Assembly: GCA_946612185.1 (NCBI GenBank)
Contig: CAMOEP010000178.1
Span: forward strand, 1-5,416
Length of the DNA: 5,416 bases
Origin: an uncultured Ruminococcus sp.
GTDB taxonomy: Bacteria; Bacillota; Clostridia; Oscillospirales; Ruminococcaceae
Direction of reading: 5' to 3'
This document shows, piece after piece, positions 1 to 5,355 of this stretch. The stretch's first letter is position 1. Each line of letters starts with the position of its first letter. The notes under the pieces were generated by a model that had not been told where the DNA came from, searched no databases, and saw nothing but the letters and a program-made list of their open reading frames with translations. The position numbers were made by a program, and so were the translations under genes.

Positions 1-1139
1 GGATAACCCAGGATAAGACCGTACTCATGCAGACCGAAAGAGGAATCGGAAACTGTGCAGTAGTCAGCGTCATAGCAGCAAGCGAGGAACTTGTCATAGT
101 CGGGCTGACCGTTGGAAGCCTTGTTGTAGTCATCGTGACCGGTGAAGGTACAGTGGTCTACCCAGAGGTTCTGACCGGCGCTGAAATAAACGATGATATT
201 ATCGTTGCCGTTGGAGTCCTTGTCGTGCTGGAGATCGAAGTTCTTGATGATAATATTGTTGCCTGAACCGGAATTTCTCTGAGTGCAAAGCTGAACATTA
301 TAGAGGGTATGTTTGCTGTAGCTGCCGACGATAGTCTTGTTGCTTGTGACGTAGATGCGACCGTCGGGGCAGTAGTAGTGGTTCTGGGAATCGGTCTTGT
401 AGCTGCCGGTGTAGCTGATATTATTGGTAACAACGATAGTGTAAGGCTCAGAAGCGGTAGCGTACTTTTTAAGCTGGTCGAAAGTTGAAGCCTCGACTAC
501 TTCACCGAAAAGACCGCCGATATCGCCAGCCTTGATGCTGCCGGTATTGTCGTCCTTACAGTAGCCGGCGAAGCCCTGAAGACCGTCGGCATTGAGCAGC
601 CAGAGCTGAGTGTCGCCGCCGGAATAAGGCTGGAGGGTGATGCCGTTAGTACTCTGAGTGAGGGCGAGAGAGGTGTCCTCATAGTTAACTATTTTGTAGT
701 ACAGACCGTTGCCGAGTCTGTCATTCTTGACGGGGACAACGTACCAGTGCTGGGTCTTGTGGGACTCGCTGCCGTACATGATAACGCTTGTACCGGAAGT
801 GGCACTGTAGCCGTCAGGGGTGAGAAGTCTGCCTGACTGGGCGTTGATGATCTTGAAGAAAGTACCCTTTGAGTCGCTGCCCACACGGTCGAATCGCCAA
901 GAGGGTGACAGATCGTTGCCGAGGGCTTTGACGGACAGGGTAGAACCGTCGGTAGTGCCGTTTTCAGTCAGCACCATAGTGTTATCTTTTTTTGCGATGT
1001 TCATAAGCACTGCCGGGTAGTCCGTAGAGATAGCGGAAGCGGTTTTCTGCGGAACAGCCGGGAGGAGTGCCAGAACCATAGCCAGTACGGTGATGAAGCC
1101 TAATAAGCGCACCGGCAGTTTGTGTCTGGATAAAATCAT
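1..1139 (-). CDS. Secreted PL1-family pectate lyase with N-terminal ricin-type lectin domain (3' partial)
   Basis: The frame is open for 379 codons and runs off the left edge, so the C-terminus is missing. Residues 1-36 form a signal peptide: Arg/His/Lys-rich start, hydrophobic core at about 12-29, and an Ala-Ser-Ala signal peptidase I site at 34-36. Residues about 40-185 look like a ricin-B beta-trefoil, with three spaced Trp motifs (SWRF at 80, QHWYV at 130, QLWLL at 178). Residues about 187-379 match the first part of a family 1 polysaccharide lyase: GFAGY at 189, NKTIVGSYS at 267, NNIIIKNFDL at 294, LWVDHCTF at 325, and a following strand ending HEYGLILGY. Such enzymes cleave polygalacturonate by calcium-dependent beta-elimination outside the cell. 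The catalytic Arg region lies beyond the window, so activity cannot be judged, nor can the presence of a dockerin. The ATG is chosen because AGGAGG (1146-1151) lies 6 bases upstream and the signal peptide begins there. Confidence 0.88.
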   Translation of the reverse strand, partial: MILSRHKLPVRLLGFITVLAMVLALLPAVPQKTASAISTDYPAVLMNIAKKDNTMVLTENGTTDGSTLSVKALGNDLSPSWRFDRVGSDSKGTFFKIINAQSGRLLTPDGYSATSGTSVIMYGSESHKTQHWYVVPVKNDRLGNGLYYKIVNYEDTSLALTQSTNGITLQPYSGGDTQLWLLNADGLQGFAGYCKDDNTGSIKAGDIGGLFGEVVEASTFDQLKKYATASEPYTIVVTNNISYTGSYKTDSQNHYYCPDGRIYVTSNKTIVGSYSKHTLYNVQLCTQRNSGSGNNIIIKNFDLQHDKDSNGNDNIIVYFSAGQNLWVDHCTFTGHDDYNKASNGQPDYDKFLACCYDADYCTVSDSSFGLHEYGLILGY

Positions 1140-1199
1140 AATTAACCTCCTTTGATTTATCGCCTATAATATATGTCCGAATGGACTGATTTGAACTAT

Positions 1200-1208
1200 C
1201 CTCCTTTC
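1200..1208 (-). promoter_or_regulatory. Orphan SD-like GAAAGGAGG in the lyase leader (STAB-SD-like)
   Basis: The minus strand reads GAAAGGAGG about 18-26 bases after the predicted transcript start and about 60 bases before the real start codon. No ATG, GTG or TTG follows at a usable distance, so it does not appear to start a gene. The true ribosome-binding site is a second copy of AAAGGAGG at 1146-1153. GAAAGGAGG near a 5' end is the known STAB-SD type of mRNA stabiliser, best described for cry3A leaders in Bacillus, where a bound 30S subunit blocks 5' exonuclease. That role here is inference. Confidence 0.45.
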
Positions 1209-1232
1209 ATATATTTAAAACTTCACATAATA

Positions 1233-1262
1233 ATTATACCAGAAAGGTGGTAATTTAGTCAA
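1233..1262 (-). promoter_or_regulatory. Sigma-A-type promoter of the lyase gene
   Basis: On the minus strand TTGACT (1257-1262) and a perfect TATAAT (1233-1238) are separated by 18 bases. The predicted start near 1226 gives a leader of about 87 bases. The promoter lies in the gap after the methyltransferase gene, so the lyase can be transcribed independently. No convincing terminator is visible between the two genes, so some readthrough from upstream is possible. Confidence 0.75.
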
Positions 1263-1296
1263 TAGGTATCAGGAAACTTTGAATAATATTTCTTAT

Positions 1297-2097
1297 TTAA
1301 CGAATTCCCAGCGCCCAGAACGCCACAGCGCTTGCGGCAGCCACGTTGAGGGAATCCACCCCATGACCCATTGGGATTTTTACGGTGTAGTCGCACTGGC
1401 TAATGGTCAGGTCTTTCAGTCCTGTACCCTCAGTACCCAGGACGACAGCGAGTTTTTCCGCATTACATAGCCGTTTGTCGTCGATGTTGAGGGTATCGTC
1501 CCGGAGCGCCATAGCCGCACAGACGAAGCCGAGGTTCTGCAAATAGGTGATATAGTTCTCCGCCGGCAGGTACGCCCAGGGGATCTGGAAAACCGTACCC
1601 ATGCTGACCCGGACGGTGCGGCGAAAGTACGGGTCGCTGCATCGCTGAGTGAGGAGGACAGCGTCGAAGTTCAGTGCGGCAGCGCTGCGGAAGATAGCGC
1701 CGATGTTGGTCTGGTTCATAACGTCCTCCAAAACGGCTATTCTGCGTGCAGTTTTGAGAACTTCCTCCGGTTCAGGGATAACCGGTCGGGCGAAGGCGCA
1801 CAGAAGTCCCTGAGTGAGCTTGAAGCCGGTAAGTTCGGTGAGAACGTCGGAATTTCCGGCATAAACCGGCACGTCGCCCACACGCTCGACGATATCGCTC
1901 GCCTGACCGGTGATGTACTTATTCTCCGCCAGCAGAGAAACCGGTTTCAGTCCAGCGTCCAGCGCCGTCCGCACGACTTTGGGGCTTTCCGCTACCAGAA
2001 GCGGCGGGTCGGACTTCAAAAGTTCCAGTTCTGAAGTGTTGCGGTAGGGGTCAAGACCGGGAATATTAAGATTAGTAATTTTAACAATTTCAGCCAT
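1297..2097 (-). CDS. SpoU/TrmH-family RNA 2'-O-ribose methyltransferase
   Basis: This 266-residue protein has the full set of SPOUT methyltransferase motifs. Motif 1 is NIGAIFRSA at 131-139, with the conserved Asn and Arg137 used in catalysis. Motif 2 is VVLGTEGTGL at 218-227. Motif 3 is IPMGHGVDSLNVAAA at 241-255, where the trefoil knot binds S-adenosylmethionine. Residues about 31-104 resemble the small N-terminal substrate-binding domain of this family. Length and domain order are normal and nothing looks broken. The family methylates the 2'-OH of rRNA or tRNA nucleotides in the cytoplasm. The target base cannot be read from the sequence, so no symbol is given. The start is supported by AAGGAGAG (2103-2110) just upstream. 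The gene has its own promoter and appears to be transcribed alone, or with partial readthrough into the lyase gene. Confidence 0.93.
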   Translation of the reverse strand: MAEIVKITNLNIPGLDPYRNTSELELLKSDPPLLVAESPKVVRTALDAGLKPVSLLAENKYITGQASDIVERVGDVPVYAGNSDVLTELTGFKLTQGLLCAFARPVIPEPEEVLKTARRIAVLEDVMNQTNIGAIFRSAAALNFDAVLLTQRCSDPYFRRTVRVSMGTVFQIPWAYLPAENYITYLQNLGFVCAAMALRDDTLNIDDKRLCNAEKLAVVLGTEGTGLKDLTISQCDYTVKIPMGHGVDSLNVAAASAVAFWALGIR

Positions 2098-2117
2098 AGT
2101 ATCTCTCCTTTTTTAAA

Positions 2118-2146
2118 ATTATATCATACTTGACCTTTGAAATCAA
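2118..2146 (-). promoter_or_regulatory. Sigma-A-type promoter of the methyltransferase gene
   Basis: The minus strand carries TTGATT (2141-2146), a 17-base spacer and a perfect TATAAT (2118-2123). The predicted start near 2111 gives a leader of only about 14 bases that is almost entirely SD sequence (2103-2110). Confidence 0.75.
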
Positions 2147-2148
2147 GT
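2128..2148. promoter_or_regulatory. Dyad ACTTGA-N9-TCAAGT within the methyltransferase promoter
   Basis: ACTTGA at 2128-2133 and TCAAGT at 2143-2148 form a perfect 6-base inverted repeat. It covers the -35 box and half of the spacer, a position where a dimeric repressor would block RNA polymerase. No regulator gene in the window suggests what might bind. A chance dyad in AT-rich DNA is quite possible. Confidence 0.25.
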
Positions 2149-2237
2149 TGACAGCGCCAAAATCACCTATCTGAGGTACACAAAGTTAATAAATGTACGA
2201 AAATAATAAAAGTTCATAATTAAGACAAAAAGTATTA

Positions 2238-2266
2238 TTGATTTTATATAATTACAGTGATATAAT
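2238..2266 (+). promoter_or_regulatory. Candidate distal promoter (P1) of the deaminase/sensor operon
   Basis: TTGATT (2238-2243), a 17-base spacer and a perfect TATAAT (2261-2266) match a sigma-A promoter and use the same two hexamers as the methyltransferase promoter on the other strand. The predicted start near 2273 gives a leader of about 255 bases. The AT-rich setting raises the risk of a chance match. Confidence 0.5.
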
Positions 2267-2270
2267 TACA
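2246..2270 (+). repeat. Tandem 11-base direct repeat ATATAATTACA
   Basis: Two exact copies of ATATAATTACA (2246-2256 and 2260-2270) are separated by GTG, a 14-base period. The second copy contains the -10 box of the distal promoter and the first lies in its spacer. This may be a binding site for a regulator or simply a duplicated -10 region. Confidence 0.7.
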
Positions 2271-2327
2271 TTATCAGGTTAACAAAGAAACTTATTTAAA
2301 AACTCCACCTTTTCTTCATTTTTTAGG

Positions 2328-2356
2328 TTGCGTAATACATATTGTAGATGTATAAT
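2328..2356 (+). promoter_or_regulatory. Candidate proximal promoter (P2) of the deaminase/sensor operon
   Basis: TTGCGT (2328-2333), a 17-base spacer and a perfect TATAAT (2351-2356) form a good sigma-A promoter. Transcription would start near 2363, leaving a leader of about 165 bases that includes the hairpin element before the first gene. Confidence 0.65.
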
Positions 2357-2359
2357 AGT

Positions 2360-2379
2360 AGCCAGTCAGGAAAATGGCT
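2360..2379. promoter_or_regulatory. Dyad AGCCA-N10-TGGCT over the predicted P2 start
   Basis: AGCCA (2360-2364) and TGGCT (2375-2379) are a perfect inverted repeat, extendable by a U-G and a G-C pair if written as RNA (2358-2381). The predicted start falls inside the left arm, so a DNA operator fits better than an RNA hairpin. The protein that would bind is unknown. Confidence 0.3.
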
Positions 2380-2458
2380 GCTTGTATACTATATGTATTC
2401 TGTGACATAAAAATAACAATACGGAATCGGAGTATCAGATCATTAGCCTGTAGTATAA

Positions 2459-2513
2459 AGGCAACACCGATGCAAAGCCGTCAGGCGCTCTTTGTGCTGT
2501 GTTGCCTAAAGGA
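2459..2513 (+). repeat. Hairpin leader element, copy A (shared with 5356-5398)
   Basis: The outer stem pairs AGGCAACAC (2459-2467) with GTGTTGCCT (2499-2507), 9 perfect pairs. An inner stem pairs TGCAAAG (2471-2477) with CTTTGTG (2490-2496), including two G-U type pairs, around the centre CC-GTCA-GG. The sequence from 2471 to 2513 is repeated upstream of the kinase gene with only three differences. The hairpin ends about 10 bases before the SD (GAGGTGAT, 2517-2524) of the deaminase-like gene and leaves that SD free. No T-run follows, so it is not a typical terminator. It could be a dispersed palindromic repeat of the MITE or REP kind, or a folded leader RNA that acts on translation or stability. 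Confidence 0.75.
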
Positions 2514-2527
2514 CAAGAGGTGATAAT

Positions 2528-3088
2528 ATGAATACGGATCTGCTTAATTCGGCAGCATTGCGGCTGCTTGAACAGGGGGGACTCCTGCCGGGCGACACGG
2601 TCTGTGCTATACAGTCACGTTCAGGCAGAGTTTACACAGGCATAAGCCGTATGAACCTGCACGCCGAGATAGACGCTATCAGGAATATGCAGGGGGCAGG
2701 AGAGGTGATTATCGACGGAATACTTCTCCTGAGTGCGCAGAACGGTCTGCCGATGCTGCCATGTAACAACTGTATCGGCTACATACTTTCGCTGCACCCG
2801 GAAAACGCCGGCTGCTGCGTAATATTGCAGGACAGGATAGTAAGACTCAGCGAGACTATGATCTTTGCACAGCCTCAGGGGGGAATGCCCGGTGATACCG
2901 GAGTATTCGCAGGCGCACCGCAGTTTTCGCAGAACAATGAATATCGCATGGCTAATACCGAAAACGCCACAAGCGATATTCTCAAAAGCAAAGTCAACAG
3001 TCTTATTGGTGACCTGGAAGATGATGACGAAGAAGATGAGGATGAAAAGAAACCCCGGAAAGGTCTGTTCGGCTTTTTCAGGAAGTAA
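2528..3088 (+). CDS. Cytidine-deaminase-fold protein with acidic C-terminal tail
   Basis: Of 186 residues, the first 110 or so resemble a zinc-dependent cytidine deaminase. HAE at 45-47 supplies a zinc ligand and the proton-shuttling Glu, and PCNNC at 78-82 supplies the two Cys ligands, so the catalytic set is intact. Family members hydrolyse the amino group of cytidine or related bases. The substrate here cannot be deduced: classical cytidine deaminases more often have CAE and PCGxC. Residues 115-160 are Gln/Asn-rich without recognised motifs. Residues 162-173 are all Asp/Glu apart from one Leu, and the protein ends in a basic-aromatic stretch, KKPRKGLFGFFRK. Typical bacterial cytidine deaminases are about 130-140 residues, so the tail is an extension. 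GAGGTGAT (2517-2524) is an excellent SD. The next gene starts 18 bases after the stop, which indicates an operon with the Cache/GGDEF protein. Confidence 0.8.
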   Translation: MNTDLLNSAALRLLEQGGLLPGDTVCAIQSRSGRVYTGISRMNLHAEIDAIRNMQGAGEVIIDGILLLSAQNGLPMLPCNNCIGYILSLHPENAGCCVILQDRIVRLSETMIFAQPQGGMPGDTGVFAGAPQFSQNNEYRMANTENATSDILKSKVNSLIGDLEDDDEEDEDEKKPRKGLFGFFRK

Positions 3089-3106
3089 TGAAAGGAATGG
3101 GAAACT

Positions 3107-4690
3107 ATGAAAGAGACTACCGATATTAAGGAAAATGATGTAAAAAAGACCAAGGATAAGGAAAAAGAAGTTAAGAAGGGCGGCTTGTCGCTGAATACGC
3201 TTCTTATCATACAGCTTGTACTCATTGTTGCGCTTTCTCTTGCCATGACCAAGACCGTAGGCGCTTCCACAAGAAAGAACTCTATCAACCACATGATGAC
3301 CATAACCAACGAGCGTGCGGACATTATCATGAACTATGTGAGGAGCGCCGAAAAGACCCTTACCTATTATAGTAAGGCAGGTCAGATAACCGACCTTCTG
3401 GCTTCTCCCACAAACGAGTCAGCAGTATCCAAGGCACAGGCTTACACCGAGGACTACTCCGCTGACATCGAGAACCTTGAAGGTATATACGCAAGTGAAT
3501 GGAATACCCACGTTCTTACTCACACTTCCAGGGACGTTGTTGGTATGACTACCCGTAAAGAGGAAGCTTCACTCAAACAGCTTCAGGACGCTATGTTAGC
3601 TGCCGGAAACGGCGTTTATGATACCGGATTCATCATCTCACCTGCTTCCGGTCAGCAGATCATATCCATGTACAAGGCGGTATACGGCAAGGGAGGTTCA
3701 CCTGTCGGTCTGGTTGGACTTGGTATCTATACAGACCAGCTTGTAAATGTGCTGGATTCACTGGAGATCAAGGGCGTTGAGGACTCCTCCTACACAATGA
3801 TGAACGTAAGCGACAGCAAGTACATCTTCGCAAACGATAAGTCACTCATCGGCGCAACAGCTACCACAAAGCGCCTTACCAAACTCTGTGAGCAGTTCAA
3901 AGGCTCAAATGATGTTGCAGAGGGTACACTCGTTTACAAGAACGCAGACGGCAAGAATATCGTGTCCACATACCGTTATATCCCTGAGTACGGCTGGCTG
4001 CTTTTCCTGGACGCACCTAAGAGCCAGGTTTACTCCCTGACCAATAACCTCCGTGGATTCATGGCAGTATTCGCTGTCATAATTATTGCAATGGCTATAA
4101 TCTTCAGCCGTATCGCAAAGAGACAGCAGAAGGCTGACCAGAAGCTTGCTTCAACTATCGTCAAGAACAACAAGACCAAGGAGTCACTGTACACCGCAAT
4201 GTTCAAGGACGTTCTTACCGACGTAAACAATCGTATCTCATTCTCAATGGAGATGGATAACCACGCCGCAAATGACGCAAATCCTTGGTATTATGCAATA
4301 TTCAACATTTCAGATTTCAGCGCAGTAAACTCGAAGTACGGCAACGACACCGGCGACTGGCTGCTTGTAAAGACTGTTGAAACTCTTAAACAGGTTTTCA
4401 AAACATCGACCATATACCGTACAGGTTCAGACGAATTCGTGGTAGTACTTAACGGCGGCTCGCCTGATAATAAGGAGCAGAACGTTTCTGACAATATGGC
4501 AGAGGCTATGAGCCGACTGACCGAGCGCCAGACCACTCCTGTGGGCAAGGCAACGTTCCGTTTCAGAGCAGGCTACGTTAAGAAGACCGGCAAGGTCAAT
4601 ACCTCCATAATCACTATCCTGAAGGATATGATAACCACCAATACAGGCGCAGCAGCAGGACAGATAATCTATAACGACCTCGACCGCTGA
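3107..4690 (+). CDS. Membrane Cache-domain sensor with degenerate GGDEF domain
   Basis: This 527-residue protein begins with a charged Lys/Glu-rich cytoplasmic segment (1-25), then a membrane helix (about 30-52), a large outside domain (about 54-312), a second helix (about 317-335), a linker and a GGDEF-like domain (about 362-527). The outside domain fits the Cache family of small-molecule sensors, for example SKYIFANDKSLIGA at 237-250 and PEYGWLLFLDAP at 293-304. The GGDEF fold is recognisable from FKDVLTDVNNRISF at 366-379, FNISDFSAVNSKYG at 399-412 and YRTGSDEFVVVL at 437-448. The signature reads GSDEF, the metal-binding Asp of the usual D-x-D-x-F motif appears as Asn400, there is no RxxD inhibitory site just before it, and the usual end motif of the domain is absent. 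I infer that it binds a nucleotide or partner rather than making cyclic di-GMP. AAAGGA (3091-3096) is the SD. It is probably cotranscribed with the preceding deaminase-like gene. Confidence 0.85.
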   Translation: MKETTDIKENDVKKTKDKEKEVKKGGLSLNTLLIIQLVLIVALSLAMTKTVGASTRKNSINHMMTITNERADIIMNYVRSAEKTLTYYSKAGQITDLLASPTNESAVSKAQAYTEDYSADIENLEGIYASEWNTHVLTHTSRDVVGMTTRKEEASLKQLQDAMLAAGNGVYDTGFIISPASGQQIISMYKAVYGKGGSPVGLVGLGIYTDQLVNVLDSLEIKGVEDSSYTMMNVSDSKYIFANDKSLIGATATTKRLTKLCEQFKGSNDVAEGTLVYKNADGKNIVSTYRYIPEYGWLLFLDAPKSQVYSLTNNLRGFMAVFAVIIIAMAIIFSRIAKRQQKADQKLASTIVKNNKTKESLYTAMFKDVLTDVNNRISFSMEMDNHAANDANPWYYAIFNISDFSAVNSKYGNDTGDWLLVKTVETLKQVFKTSTIYRTGSDEFVVVLNGGSPDNKEQNVSDNMAEAMSRLTERQTTPVGKATFRFRAGYVKKTGKVNTSIITILKDMITTNTGAAAGQIIYNDLDR

Positions 4691-4722
4691 GCCGCTGAAT
4701 GACGCAATCCACCATTTTCATC

Positions 4723-4761
4723 GGGGGGAGATATTCACACGAACGTTTCCCCCCACCCCCC
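4723..4761. repeat. G6 tract facing two C6 tracts (alternative hairpins)
   Basis: GGGGGG (4723-4728) can pair with CCCCCC at 4749-4754, extended by A-T and wobble pairs to about 10 pairs (4723-4732 with 4745-4754). It can also pair with the second CCCCCC at 4756-4761. It sits after the sensor gene's stop and before the terminator. No T-run follows directly, so by itself it is not a standard terminator. It may stabilise the 3' end of the mRNA or slow polymerase. Confidence 0.55.
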
Positions 4762-4775
4762 TTTATGAAAAATTA

Positions 4776-4810
4776 CCCCGAAGCATTTATCGTGCTTTGG
4801 GGCATTTTTT
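4776..4810. terminator. Bidirectional rho-independent terminator between convergent genes
   Basis: CCCCGAAGCA (4776-4785) pairs with TGCTTTGGGG (4793-4802), 10 pairs including one G-U, around a 7-base loop. CA and six T (4805-4810) follow, which ends the deaminase/sensor operon on the plus strand. Read on the minus strand the same stem has one A-C mismatch and is followed by TAATTTTT (4775-4768), so it can also end the kinase transcript. The kinase stop codon (4809-4811) overlaps the plus-strand T-run. Confidence 0.85.
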
Positions 4811-5348
4811 ATTCGGGTGTAGATAAAATTATTTCGATAGCTTCATTGACGATCGTTTCAAGTTCTTTTGAACCGTCGATCACATGATCGGAAGTCGGTA
4901 AAATATCCGTCAGCATTTGAAGATAACAAATCCTTGCGGAATTCAGGTAGGTATTCATTTCATTACGAATATCATCAGCAGAAGCCGCTTTCATATCTCT
5001 AAGCACTCGTCGGGCAAGTGCGATATCTAACGGCGTATCAATAAATATACAGCAGTTCAGATAATCTTTCATCATTGTATTCTGATATGCAAACGGATAA
5101 TCCAACAGCAGATAATCACACTCTCCACTGCCAATGATCCTTTCAACATCTGCTTTTAATGGTGATAAGTCCCACACATTATAGAACTCTGCACCTTTCG
5201 ATACCCATTTGGTAAAATCATCGGGTTCTCCGTCGAATGAGTAGTCATCAAAGTGAAGCGATGCAGTTCTTGGAAGTTTTGCTTTTATTGCGTTTACTAC
5301 TGTTGTTTTTCCTCCTGCTGTAACAGCTCCGATTGCAATTATTTTCAT
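4809..5348 (-). CDS. Small P-loop kinase, uridine-kinase-like
   Basis: This 179-residue protein opens with a hydrophobic strand and a Walker A motif, AVTAGGKTT at 8-16, matching [AG]-x4-G-K-[ST]. HFDDYSFDGEPDDF at 32-45 lies where uridine-kinase and phosphoribulokinase relatives have their substrate-site Asp. DYLLLDYPFAY at 78-88 resembles the Walker B strand. FIDTPLDIALARRVLRD at 102-118 is typical of the lid region of nucleoside-type kinases, with Arg113, Arg114 and Arg117 likely to contact phosphates. It probably transfers phosphate from ATP to a nucleoside or similar small molecule in the cytoplasm; the substrate is unknown. The ATG at 5348 is preferred over an in-frame ATG at 5414 because AAGGAG lies 6 bases upstream, the P-loop strand starts there, and the 22 extra residues would be translated repeat element. 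Codons look more AT-rich than in the neighbouring genes, which may hint at separate origin. Any promoter lies at or beyond the right edge. Confidence 0.82.
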   Translation of the reverse strand: MKIIAIGAVTAGGKTTVVNAIKAKLPRTASLHFDDYSFDGEPDDFTKWVSKGAEFYNVWDLSPLKADVERIIGSGECDYLLLDYPFAYQNTMMKDYLNCCIFIDTPLDIALARRVLRDMKAASADDIRNEMNTYLNSARICYLQMLTDILPTSDHVIDGSKELETIVNEAIEIILSTPE

Positions 5349-5355
5349 TGTCTGC

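Larger units (their letters stand above)
2098..2527. other. Divergent regulatory intergenic region
   Basis: No credible gene lies in these 430 bases. From left to right it holds the SD and promoter of the leftward methyltransferase gene with an overlapping dyad, then an AT-rich stretch with a tandem 11-base repeat and a first rightward promoter. Next come a pyrimidine-rich run (2306-2324) with no clear hairpin and a second rightward promoter with a dyad over its predicted start. About 75 bases without a recognised motif follow, and a long hairpin element ends just before the deaminase-like gene. The sites are listed separately. Confidence 0.8.

Noticed and set aside
254..270. A TGTTGCCTGAA string in the lyase gene resembling the end of the leader element.
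   Set aside because: It is an 11-base match within coding sequence for a Gly/Ser/Asn-rich stretch, with no surrounding similarity, so it is taken as chance.
1175..1186. Small inverted repeat GTCC-N4-GGAC in the lyase leader.
   Set aside because: Only four pairs with no extension on either side, too weak to call a regulatory structure.
2306..2330. Pyrimidine-rich run before P2 considered as a terminator or attenuator.
   Set aside because: It has T-runs but no stable stem before them on either strand.
2457..2506. Resemblance to a GEMM (cyclic di-GMP-I) riboswitch: AAGGCAA followed by GATGCAAAGCC upstream of an operon encoding a GGDEF-type protein.
   Set aside because: The GCAAAGCC string and the context are suggestive, but the first helix of the riboswitch, the spacing and the later conserved tetraloop-receptor parts are missing. 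The sequence is better explained as a palindrome, and the same core sits before an unrelated kinase gene. A negative search against the Rfam GEMM model would confirm the rejection; a significant hit would overturn it.
2621..3330. Long minus-strand open frames opposite the deaminase-like gene (2621-3292 and 2875-3330).
   Set aside because: Both are antisense to genes with clear catalytic or membrane motifs. The Ser-rich run in one is just the reverse reading of the acidic tail, and neither has a supporting SD or known domain.
4699..4887. A 62-codon plus-strand open frame after the sensor gene.
   Set aside because: It runs through the G/C tract hairpin and the terminator and into the antisense of the kinase gene, and it has no convincing SD.
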